Virus record (IMG/VR): IMGVR_UViG_3300021074_000131
Span: 1 to 21,493 of that record
DNA length: 21,493 bases
Reading direction: 5' to 3' (one strand)
Source: a virus
Shown: one piece after another, positions 5,297 to 11,417 of the stretch
How positions within the stretch are numbered: position 1 is the stretch's first letter
Layout of the letters: each line of letters starts with the position of its first letter
Program-made: the position numbers and the translations under genes
The notes under the pieces: model-generated
Database searches by the model: none
What the model saw: only the letters and a program-made list of their open reading frames with translations
What the model was told of the DNA's origin: nothing

Positions 5297-5773
5297 ATAC
5301 CTCCAATTGATTAACTCGTGAAACTCTTCCTTATAGAGAGATATTCATTCTAATAGACATTACTCTTCATAGAGATAGACATAAAGCCATACCATTATCC
5401 ATAATGATGTTGTTTTGATATCAATATTATCACTTTAATATCAAGGAAGGATATTATAAGGCTGAAAAACAGATACTTATCATCAATCAATAGTAATAAA
5501 TTCATCTGATTGAAATCTAGACCATTGACAAGCATCCTTATAAAACTCCGGATAAGCACTCTCAATAAAATCAATAACAAGACATATAGTTCCAACACTC
5601 TAATAATACAATTACCTTTCTCAACAAGACTAACTTATTCATACGATAGTTTATTAGTAAAGCTATAGTTTAATATCAATAACACATTAATTTGATAGTG
5701 TTTTGATATCATTATAATATCAAGAAGAGGATGTTTCCTCAACTAAAACACCAATGTTATCAAGGGTTTCCAA
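5297..5773. other. Sparse AT-rich stretch with ATATCA motifs and a broken frame
   Basis: No intact gene is visible on either strand. Two related elements, TTTTGATATCAATATTATC near 5412 and TTTTGATATCATTATAATATC near 5701, are each followed by CAAG(A/G)A and a GGAT. A third TAATATCAATA lies near 5671. A minus-strand relict frame occupies 5483-5634. The Leu/Ile-rich 67-aa frame at 5395-5598 appears to be a shadow in another phase. Confidence 0.4.
5483..5634 (-). pseudogene. Frameshifted relict of a small gene
   Basis: On the minus strand VSLVEKGNCIIR is open from about 5634. One base-phase change near 5596-5605 then continues into GTICLVIDFIESAYPEF and CQWSRFQSDEFITID, to a TGA at 5483-5485. 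The second part has no usable start in its own frame. Joined, the two parts resemble one small phage protein. The upstream end is also interrupted by a TAA. Decay by frameshift is the simplest reading; a programmed shift is possible but no slippery site is seen. Confidence 0.3.
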
Positions 5774-5944
5774 TCAATAGTACTTTATTCTATAGATCCA
5801 TATTCCCTTATAGATTACTCTCTTTGTAGACAGACATTTGTTCCTTAGAGTATAATAATTAAGATCTTTACTCCACTTACAAGCCTGTATTAAGGACCTG
5901 TATTCTGTCAATTTACCTGTTTTTGGATCAATTGTAACTATCAT
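5774..5944 (-). CDS. Small NUMOD-like protein (56 aa)
   Basis: The frame from the ATG at 5944 to the TGA at 5774 reads MIVTIDPKTGKLTEYRS, then QACKWSKDLNYYTLRNKC, then VIYKGIWIYRIKYY. The order 'short strand with Gly turn, small helix with a helix-turn-helix-like YYTLRN, final K-G-x-x-I-Y-R-I strand' recalls the NUMOD-type DNA-binding modules found in homing endonucleases, and parallels the VCINSLSGEV...HGWMIVK segment of the GIY-YIG protein at 6923. A -7-like TATATTTG (minus strand, 5946-5953 region) lies just upstream, with no good -33 box. I call it intact but cannot assign a role; it may be a remnant of an endonuclease gene. Confidence 0.5.
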   Translation of the reverse strand: MIVTIDPKTGKLTEYRSLIQACKWSKDLNYYTLRNKCLSTKRVIYKGIWIYRIKYY

Positions 5945-6041
5945 ATAGCTGTTTTAGGCTACAAATATAATACAAAAACCGGTCAATACTTAGGATTCTT
6001 ACCACTTTTATAAAACTATTTCTCACACTCCATGGATACAT
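5928..6041 (-). CDS. Doubtful very small frame (37 aa)
   Basis: From an ATG at 6041 the frame reads MYPWSVRNSFIKVVRIL and ends LKQLYDSYN at a TGA at 5928, overlapping the 56-aa gene by 17 bases. There is no Shine-Dalgarno. Upstream in the same frame another ATG is separated by one TGA. It may be a small gene, a relict or chance. Confidence 0.2.
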   Translation of the reverse strand: MYPWSVRNSFIKVVRILSIDRFLYYICSLKQLYDSYN

Positions 6042-6046
6042 ATATA

Positions 6047-6092
6047 ATAATGTATAGAGAACAACCAATGATAATCACTCCCTATACATTAT
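6047..6092. repeat. Perfect 11-bp inverted repeat
   Basis: ATAATGTATAG (6047-6057) and CTATACATTAT (6082-6092) are exact reverse complements separated by 24 bases; pairing extends into flanking TA repeats with a one-base bulge. The left arm borders one copy of the GTTGTTC...TATA motif. It could be an operator, a cruciform-prone site or an RNA hairpin. Confidence 0.5.
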
Positions 6093-6124
6093 ATATATAG
6101 TAACATTTGAGTGGCTAACTCTCT

Positions 6125-6253
6125 TTACGGATTTACATTCCCAAAGCCATAAGGGAAACACCTCTGTACAATTCCATATAACATCTGAAGAGCAATCATT
6201 TGTTCATGCATACCTTCTGATCAGTAATTCAACGCATTATCATCTCTATTCAT
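6125..6253 (-). pseudogene. Small frame interrupted by TGA
   Basis: From the ATG at 6253 the frame reads MNRDDNALNY, TGA at 6221-6223, then SEGMHEQMIALQMLYGIVQR and CFPYGFGNVNP, ending TAA at 6125. The second part alone could start at its own ATG (6211), giving 28 aa with a weak AGAAGG before it. The continuity across the TGA suggests a nonsense mutation in a 42-residue protein, or a Trp-coded TGA. The first ATG lies immediately after a GTTGTTCCCTATATA motif. Confidence 0.3.
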
Positions 6254-6319
6254 TATATAGGGAACAACTAAGAGTAGGTGATTGGAATATTAAGACCCAC
6301 CCACTCCACCCGATATATA

Positions 6320-6343
6320 AGAGAGAGTCCGAAGACTCTCTCT
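6320..6343 (-). terminator. cUUCGg hairpin terminator of the 133-aa gene
   Basis: On the minus strand a perfect 10-bp stem AGAGAGAGTC/GACTCTCTCT is closed by TTCG in the ultra-stable C(UUCG)G context. It starts 9 bases after the stop codon at 6353-6355. The downstream sequence is TATATA rather than a T-run, so termination may be partial or the hairpin may protect the 3' end. Confidence 0.7.
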
Positions 6344-6352
6344 CTTAATCAA

Positions 6353-6754
6353 TTAGGCAATGAGGCTTTCCAATGCAATGGATTCACCCTTTGCAAGATC
6401 TGCAAGACTGAAACCTTCACTCGGCTTGCCTTCTGGCACAAGAAAGAAAACTCCCTCAGTGTTCTCAATCACCTTCAGATTGAGAAGACTTTTCAAAACC
6501 TCCACTTTCTTAGCTCCTTGTGTCAGTGCCTTACGCACCAATTTGCTAAGTCTTACGCTCAAGGACAACATCTTGGGAGCATCTTCTTCTGTCTCTTTGA
6601 TAAAGAGACATACTCTTGCCTCTCCTTCAATGTTCTTCTGAGAAAATGACAGCACATCAGTTTTTACTAACTGACTTTTGAGTGTACCATGTTCGGTAAT
6701 TTCACTCCAACTCCCTGTCCCTGTTGATTCTACTACTGCTAATTTCAGTTTCAT
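6353..6754 (-). CDS. Hypothetical protein (133 aa)
   Basis: A 133-residue protein beginning MKLKLAVVESTGTGSWSEI. It has a beta-rich N-terminal half (ARVCLFIKE near residues 46-54) and a more helical, Lys-rich centre (LSVRLSKLVRKALTQGAKKVEVLKSL), then a strand pair (VFFLVPEGKPSEGF). It has no Cys-based metal site and no membrane segment. It is the first minus-strand gene from the divergent switch at 6755-6922 and has a strong terminator of its own, so it is probably transcribed alone and strongly. I do not recognise the family. Two plus-strand frames over the same region are shadows. Confidence 0.75.
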   Translation of the reverse strand: MKLKLAVVESTGTGSWSEITEHGTLKSQLVKTDVLSFSQKNIEGEARVCLFIKETEEDAPKMLSLSVRLSKLVRKALTQGAKKVEVLKSLLNLKVIENTEGVFFLVPEGKPSEGFSLADLAKGESIALESLIA

Positions 6755-6922
6755 AACTTTAACTATTTAAGATTAATGACGGGGAATGCCCCCAACTCTT
6801 TCAAATCACCGTGGGGTTGAAGTTGGAGGTCTACTAAGTAGGTACTCACTTAAAAAATTTTAAAAATAAAAATAAATTTTGAAATTTTGGAAATATTCCT
6901 TATCTTTGTAAAAATTTTAGTT
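6755..6922. promoter_or_regulatory. Divergent intergenic switch between left and right arms
   Basis: Minus-strand genes lie to the left and plus-strand genes to the right. It contains a GGGG-AATG-CCCC mini-hairpin (6781-6792) in the leader of the 133-aa gene and a very A/T-rich tract (6850-6880). The plus-strand promoter 6878-6908 is clear; I could not find a matching consensus promoter for the minus strand. crAss-like genomes typically switch direction once between gene blocks, and an origin near such a switch is possible but not shown. Confidence 0.5.
6878..6908 (+). promoter_or_regulatory. Bacteroides-type promoter for the GIY-YIG gene
   Basis: TTTG at 6878-6881, 19 bases, then TATCTTTG at 6901-6908. 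This is an exact match to the primary-sigma promoter form of Bacteroides (TTTG-N19-21-TAnnTTTG). The expected start of transcription is only about 5-10 bases before the ATG at 6923, giving a very short leader. Confidence 0.8.
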
Positions 6923-7801
6923 ATGGGAAAAACAAAGTCTTATCCGGGGATATATCAGATGTTGAATATCCAGAATAAAAAATCATATATTGGTTATTCT
7001 AGAAGTTGTTTAAAAAGAATGCAAACTCATAGAAATCACCTTAGAAAGAATAATCATAAAAATCCACATCTTCAAAGTGCTTGGAATTTTTATGGTTCAG
7101 ATAATTTTATATGTCGTATTATTGAACATTTGGATAACTCATTAAGTAATAAACAATTTGAAGAAGTAGAAATCAAATGGGTATTACATTTTCAGTCTCA
7201 TCTTTCTGAATATGGATATAATAGTGTTCTTCCAGGATTTAAACCCTTAAAAGATGAAGGAGTTAACACTACTCAACGGCAGTTAGTTGAATATGTATGT
7301 ATCAACTCTCTCTCCGGAGAAGTATTATTTCTATCAGGAGTACAAGAGGTAATGAAATCTACATCCATTTCTTCTAATAAGATAGAAGACTTATCTTCTT
7401 ATTGGAAAGGAAAGGGAAGAAGAAAGTCTCTACATGGATGGATGATTGTCAAACAGGAAGATTATAATGAAGATTTTGATTATGTCAAGTATAAAAAGGA
7501 GAAACCATCTGCATATAAATATGGAAGTAAATATACTGCTACAGAGTATTATAGGATTAGAAAGGCTCTTGATCCTACCTACCAGCAAAAGAAAAAAGCT
7601 CCTGAGGATATTATTCCACGTAAGAATAGAAATCTAAAGAGAGTTTCTATTCTTGCCAAGAATATTCTTACAGAAGAAGAGAGAATGTTTTCTATGATAA
7701 AGAGTTGTTATCCAGAGTTTAGTCTGATGAAGGTGAGAAAATGCATCAACAATGAGTATGGTAAATACAAACATAGAGGACATTATTTTAAAAGAGTTTA
7801 A
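6923..7801 (+). CDS. GIY-YIG homing-type endonuclease (292 aa)
   Basis: The N-terminal catalytic domain (about residues 7-104) has the paired strands G9-I-Y11 and Y22-I-G24, the helix LKRMQTHRNHL with the likely catalytic Arg32, an acidic helix with E81 (FEEVEIKWV) as metal ligand, and the closing G-Y-N100. The rest carries two NUMOD-like modules: VEYVCINSLSGEV...LHGWMIVK (about 127-185) and IKSCYPEFSLMKVRKC...YKHRGHYFK at the end. Such proteins nick or cut DNA at a specific site and spread themselves. I start at 6923 because the longer frame (6887) begins inside the promoter. It stands alone at the border of the two arms, so it is a free-standing element rather than intron-borne as far as the window shows. 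Confidence 0.9.
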   Translation: MGKTKSYPGIYQMLNIQNKKSYIGYSRSCLKRMQTHRNHLRKNNHKNPHLQSAWNFYGSDNFICRIIEHLDNSLSNKQFEEVEIKWVLHFQSHLSEYGYNSVLPGFKPLKDEGVNTTQRQLVEYVCINSLSGEVLFLSGVQEVMKSTSISSNKIEDLSSYWKGKGRRKSLHGWMIVKQEDYNEDFDYVKYKKEKPSAYKYGSKYTATEYYRIRKALDPTYQQKKKAPEDIIPRKNRNLKRVSILAKNILTEEERMFSMIKSCYPEFSLMKVRKCINNEYGKYKHRGHYFKRV

Positions 7802-7830
7802 CTTTTTCAATTATAAATTTTCCTTCTCCT

Positions 7831-7861
7831 GTTGACTTTTCACTAAATATGTTTATATTTG
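7831..7861 (+). promoter_or_regulatory. Bacteroides-type promoter of the virion module
   Basis: GTTG at 7831-7834, 19 bases, then TATATTTG at 7854-7861, the same geometry as the promoter at 6878. A TTAACTACAT element follows at 7871-7880, at or just after the expected transcription start, and the ATG is at 7887. Confidence 0.75.
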
Positions 7862-7886
7862 TATGTTCAATTAACTACATACGGAT

Positions 7887-8234
7887 ATGATTGTTCAGAA
7901 ATTGAAAAAGGTGACAGAAGACAATTATCAGTTGGGTGAGAAGTATTATGAGATATTGTCTTCATTGAATTCTCTGGATTTGACAACAAGGGAGATTCAG
8001 CTTGTGGCTTATGCTGCTATACATGGAAATATTTCTTACACACATATTAAGGAGGGATTTTGTGAGAAGCATAATACATCTGTTCAGACGATTTATAATA
8101 TTGTGTCAAAGCTTATAAAGTTGAAGGTGCTCATTAAGGATAATGGGAAGATTAAAGTGAATCCTATTATTGCCCTTAAGTTCAATGACACGATTAAGCT
8201 GGAGATAACATTAAATTTCAACGGAAATGGATAA
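7887..8234 (+). CDS. Winged-helix-like DNA-binding protein (115 aa)
   Basis: Residues 30-95 fit a winged helix-turn-helix: LTTREIQLVAYAAIHGNIS, then SVQTIYNIVSKLIKLKVLIKDN as recognition helix and wing. The family is not certain. It is the first gene of the plus-strand virion module with its own promoter, and overlaps the IHF-like gene by 8 bases. It could be a late-gene regulator or a small terminase subunit, which also commonly uses a helix-turn-helix to bind the packaging site. The sequence alone does not decide. Confidence 0.7.
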   Translation: MIVQKLKKVTEDNYQLGEKYYEILSSLNSLDLTTREIQLVAYAAIHGNISYTHIKEGFCEKHNTSVQTIYNIVSKLIKLKVLIKDNGKIKVNPIIALKFNDTIKLEITLNFNGNG

Positions 8235-8673
8235 GCCTGTTTCTCTTTCTGTTAAGGCATGGATAATACGGAACATGTCTGTAAGGACACAAATGCAGGA
8301 ACGGGAAATAGAGATGATTGTCAATCACCAGTTTGATTCTGCATATACAGCTTTGGAGAGTTGTAATAGTTTGGAGTTCTCGGGATTTGGTAGGTTCTTC
8401 TTTAATAAGTGGAAGGCTCTTAAAAAACTGGAGAAGTTCAAGAGCCAGATAAATGAGTTTAGTCGCATTCTTAATGATCCTTCTTCTACGGAAATCAGGA
8501 AGAGAAATATTGAAATGAAACTACAAATGACAAGAAAGAATTTTGAATATCTAAATACAAAGTTAAATGGATGTACACAAGATCTACGAGGGATGGAGAA
8601 ACAAGTGCTTTCCTCCGAAGGAATTGAAGGACGTGATTCAGAGAGTGACGATGGAGAGGATGATGATTTGTAG
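8227..8673 (+). CDS. IHF/HU-like DNA-binding protein (148 aa)
   Basis: Residues 5-70 follow the IHF/HU fold: helices KAWIIRNMSVRTQMQEREIEMIVNH..., then NSLEFSGFGRFFFNKWKAL, where SLEFSGFGRF matches the conserved strand-turn of IHF (usually E-I-x-G-F-G-x-F). crAss-like phages are known to encode IHF-like proteins near the packaging genes. The long DNA-wrapping arm is short here, and a helical Lys-rich region (65-115) and an acidic tail (ESDDGEDDDL) replace it. The last 107 bases overlap the next gene in another frame. It ends with TAG, one of only two TAG stops in the plus-strand genes. Likely acts in DNA bending during packaging or transcription. Confidence 0.8.
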   Translation: MDKPVSLSVKAWIIRNMSVRTQMQEREIEMIVNHQFDSAYTALESCNSLEFSGFGRFFFNKWKALKKLEKFKSQINEFSRILNDPSSTEIRKRNIEMKLQMTRKNFEYLNTKLNGCTQDLRGMEKQVLSSEGIEGRDSESDDGEDDDL

Positions 8674-8857
8674 GAATTGTCCAGAGAATTCTCAACAACA
8701 TAATAGTATTAGGCCAGATGAACATTGTCTTATTTGTGGATGCACACTTTCAGCAAAGACAGCTTGCTTATCATGTGCTTGTCCTTTATATAAATGGAGA
8801 GAAGTAGTAACATCCCAACAGGAAGAAGAAATGGAACAAAACAATGAGCAAGAATAA
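8567..8857 (+). CDS. Cys-rich zinc-binding protein (96 aa)
   Basis: Eight cysteines lie in the second half: C35 and C38 (CRNC), then C54, C57 and C59 (CLICGC), C67, C70 and C72 (CLSCAC), enough for two zinc sites. RPDEHC...CGCTLSAKTACLSCACPL...W is a pattern I recall in small proteins beside terminase genes in Bacteroidetes phages. The N terminus HKIYEGWRNKCFPPKEL looks like true family sequence, so I keep the start at 8567 even though it overlaps the IHF-like gene by 107 bases. A later ATG at 8651 would shorten but not remove the overlap. Function unknown; possibly a packaging accessory. Confidence 0.75.
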   Translation: MDVHKIYEGWRNKCFPPKELKDVIQRVTMERMMICRNCPENSQQHNSIRPDEHCLICGCTLSAKTACLSCACPLYKWREVVTSQQEEEMEQNNEQE

Positions 8858-9056
8858 ATTGGAGATAAAGAAGGTTCGTTTGAGAGAGTTCATTGAGACA
8901 TTAATGGAGATATACGAGAGTGGTATAGATTATGTTAATATATTGGTGGAGAAAGGAAATCATCAGGATTCTATTTGGATTGTTGGGGATATTGATGATG
9001 AACAGAAGCATACAAAAATTAACGGTGAGAATATTAATTTTGAGGAGCTTACATAA
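8844..9056 (+). CDS. Small hypothetical protein (70 aa)
   Basis: A 70-residue protein beginning MSKNKLEIKKVRLREF, with a basic N-terminal helix and a C-terminal beta-like part (YVNILVEKG...SIWIVGDIDD). It overlaps the Cys-rich gene by 14 bases and shares one base of its stop with the next ATG (TAATG). Its position within the pre-terminase cluster suggests a packaging or DNA-associated role, with no direct evidence. Confidence 0.65.
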   Translation: MSKNKLEIKKVRLREFIETLMEIYESGIDYVNILVEKGNHQDSIWIVGDIDDEQKHTKINGENINFEELT

Positions 9057-9391
9057 TGGCTAAGAAACTAAATAGTTATATTTCAGCAGAGTTGGATTTT
9101 GCTGAGCAGTCCCTTCAAGAGTGGAGGAAGTATATTGAGGCAAATCCTATTGATCAGGTGGAAGACAGATGGGGAAAGAAAGAGATGCCAAAAGGAGGAT
9201 ATGCTTGGGTTGTTACAGCTACAAAGGAACAACAGATTAAATGTATACAAGACACCCTCTCCAGATATTTACAACTCCTTGAGGTTGTTAATAATCTTAG
9301 AGAGAAAGAAGAAGCTAAAATAGAGGTGAGAGGTAAGGTGGAATTAGGCTCTCAAGCAGAACAGTTTTTGAAGAAACGCAATGGAGGATAG
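9056..9391 (+). CDS. Helical protein next to terminase; possible small terminase (111 aa)
   Basis: Mostly helical: ISAELDFAEQSLQEWRKYIEAN at residues 9-30, then a Trp/Gly segment (RWGKKEMPKGGYAWVV), then a long helix IQDTLSRYLQLLEVVNNLREKEEAK that could oligomerise. It lies directly before and overlaps the large terminase gene by 11 bases, the usual place for a small terminase subunit. There is no clear helix-turn-helix, so this is a positional guess; the gene at 7887 is the rival candidate. It ends in TAG. Confidence 0.6.
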   Translation: MAKKLNSYISAELDFAEQSLQEWRKYIEANPIDQVEDRWGKKEMPKGGYAWVVTATKEQQIKCIQDTLSRYLQLLEVVNNLREKEEAKIEVRGKVELGSQAEQFLKKRNGG

Positions 9392-11405
9392 TCAATTACA
9401 AACTATAGATTATAAGGATTGGTACTTAAATCAAAAAAGAATTCCAGATAAACAATCTGTTGAATATGTTTCTTTCTTTGCTTTTCATAAAGAACTTTGT
9501 TTAAATGGGTGTATGATGGAAGGGGAGTATATTAATCCCTTTTTAATGTGGCACTTAAATTTCTGGAATACAGAAGTAGATTATGTTGATGATAGAGGTA
9601 GGATAAGTGATAAATATTCCCATCCTCTTCTAAGAGATAACGAATGGGTGGTTACGAATGAGATAGAAAGAGCACATAAAGAACACAAAGGACTAGTAAT
9701 TTTAGGGTTGCGAAGATTTGCTAAAAGCGTTTTGGAAGCAAGTTATATTGGATGGGGGGCTACGTTTGATGAGAATTCCCAGAATGTTATTGCCGGATTA
9801 AATGCTCCAGATATAAAACTGATTACAGATAAGCTTGATAAGGGGTTGAATTTTCTTCCTGAAGCTTGGAGATGGCAGAGAGTGGAGGATGATTGGAAGA
9901 AACAGGTTACACTTGGAATTAAAACAAGAGCAGGAGAAAGAATACCATTCTCTCAAATTCTTATAAGAAATTTGGATGAAGGGAATAATGAAGAAGCAAT
10001 TGCTGGAACAAAACCACGTAAACTAATTATTGATGAGATTGGAAAAGGGTCATTCTTGAGAGGATTGAAAGCTGCAGAGCCGGGATTTACAACACCATTT
10101 GGATGGGCTTGCTCCCCAATATTGACAGGCACAGGTGGGGATATGAGTAAATTTGGAGATGCCAAAACCCTGATGTTCAATGTTCAGAACTACAATTTTC
10201 TTACATATAATAATGAGAAGGATACAAAGAGAGTACATGGTTTATATCTTTCCTATAAATATAGGATGGAAGCAAAGGAAGACTCCTCATTAGGAAAATT
10301 CCTTAATAAACCAGAGGATAGCGTTTTAAATAAGATTCCAATGCTTGTTTCAAATGAAGAAAAAGCAAAGGAAATTACCACTCATAATTTAGAAGTATTA
10401 AAGAAAGGTAGTGACAGAGTTGTATATCTAAAGGAGAAGATGTATTATCCCTTTGAAGTGGATGATATATTTTCCAATGAGGATACAAACATATTTGATA
10501 TTGAAGCAGCAAAGAGACAAAAAGCAAAACTATTAGCACAGGAGAGAACAGGAATCCCTGTTATTCTCTTCTCTGGAGAAAATGGGATAGCCCACGAATT
10601 TACAGACAAATTACCAATTACAAACTTTCCTCTTAACCCGGGAGATTCAAAGGATGCTCCTATAGTTATATATGAGTTCCCTGTAGACAGTCCTCCTTAT
10701 GGATTGTATGTTGCAGGAGTTGACCCTTATAGGCAAGGACAAGCTAAATATAGTGATTCCCTTGGTTCTGTATACATATATAAAAGGATGCATGATTTGA
10801 CAGGGGAAAAATTTCAGGATATGTTTGTGGCTTCTTATTGTGCAAGACCTGAGAAAAAAGAAACATGGGAAGAACAGGCAAGACTCTTAATTAAATACTA
10901 TAATGCCAGAACCCTCTGTGAAAATGATGAAATCTCCTTTATTGAATATATGAAAGCAAAAGGGGATGCTCATTATCTGGAAGCACAACCAAGATGGTTA
11001 TTGGAAATTATTCCAAATACAACAGTGCATAGAGAATATGGTGTTCACCGCACTGCAACTAAAGTGATAGATTATCTCCATGGATGTTTTAAAAAATATA
11101 TGGAAGAAATTGTTCATACAGAAAGAGATGAACAAGGAAGTGTAATAAGAGAGATACATGGAATAAATAAAATATTTGATCCTGTCCTCCTTGAAGAGGT
11201 GATACAATATAATGAATTGGGAAATTTTGATAGGATTGTTGCTGCAGAACTTGCTATAGCACAGGCAATTAAGATGGACCCAATTATGGGAAGAGTAGGA
11301 GGAAGTGGAGATGTAAGAGTACAGGCAATGAATAGAAAGGTGAATAATCCTCTATTCATGCCATCAAGGAATTTAAGAGGAAAACAACGAAGGTTATTTA
11401 CATAA
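9381..11405 (+). CDS. terL: Large terminase subunit (674 aa)
   Basis: This is the motor and nuclease that packages DNA into the procapsid. The ATPase domain has a divergent Walker A G109-LRRFA-K115-S116, Walker B LIIDE with D218 and E219, and a coupling motif around TGTGGD (249-254). The C-terminal RNase H-like nuclease has D448 in YVAGVDPYRQG, an acidic E514 in TLCENDEI, and D617 in NFDRIVAAELAIAQ as the third metal ligand. About 675 residues is typical of crAss-like terminases. The start overlaps the preceding gene. The Walker A lacks the usual glycine before Lys (FAKS instead of GKS), as in many phage terminases. Confidence 0.95.
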   Translation: MEDSQLQTIDYKDWYLNQKRIPDKQSVEYVSFFAFHKELCLNGCMMEGEYINPFLMWHLNFWNTEVDYVDDRGRISDKYSHPLLRDNEWVVTNEIERAHKEHKGLVILGLRRFAKSVLEASYIGWGATFDENSQNVIAGLNAPDIKLITDKLDKGLNFLPEAWRWQRVEDDWKKQVTLGIKTRAGERIPFSQILIRNLDEGNNEEAIAGTKPRKLIIDEIGKGSFLRGLKAAEPGFTTPFGWACSPILTGTGGDMSKFGDAKTLMFNVQNYNFLTYNNEKDTKRVHGLYLSYKYRMEAKEDSSLGKFLNKPEDSVLNKIPMLVSNEEKAKEITTHNLEVLKKGSDRVVYLKEKMYYPFEVDDIFSNEDTNIFDIEAAKRQKAKLLAQERTGIPVILFSGENGIAHEFTDKLPITNFPLNPGDSKDAPIVIYEFPVDSPPYGLYVAGVDPYRQGQAKYSDSLGSVYIYKRMHDLTGEKFQDMFVASYCARPEKKETWEEQARLLIKYYNARTLCENDEISFIEYMKAKGDAHYLEAQPRWLLEIIPNTTVHREYGVHRTATKVIDYLHGCFKKYMEEIVHTERDEQGSVIREIHGINKIFDPVLLEEVIQYNELGNFDRIVAAELAIAQAIKMDPIMGRVGGSGDVRVQAMNRKVNNPLFMPSRNLRGKQRRLFT

Positions 11406-11417
11406 TAATTAGAAGTC

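Larger units (their letters stand above)
5945..6352. other. Sparse stretch with hairpins and broken frames
   Basis: Besides the doubtful 37-aa frame and the TGA-broken frame at 6125-6253, it holds a perfect 11-bp inverted repeat (6047-6057 with 6082-6092), two copies of the GTTGTTC-YY-TATAYA motif on the minus strand (about 6052-6066 and 6254-6268), and the terminator hairpin of the gene at 6353. No intact gene longer than 60 codons is credible here. Confidence 0.4.

Noticed and set aside
5395-5598. 67-aa Leu/Ile-rich minus-strand frame
   Set aside because: Low complexity and no start signal; a better protein-like frame exists in another phase over the same bases.
6278-6649. Two plus-strand frames (6278-6649 and 6360-6641) over the 133-aa gene
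   Set aside because: They are shadows of a minus-strand gene with its own terminator; their sequences look unnatural.
6887-6922. Upstream start of the GIY-YIG gene
   Set aside because: It lies inside the promoter, upstream of the expected transcription start.
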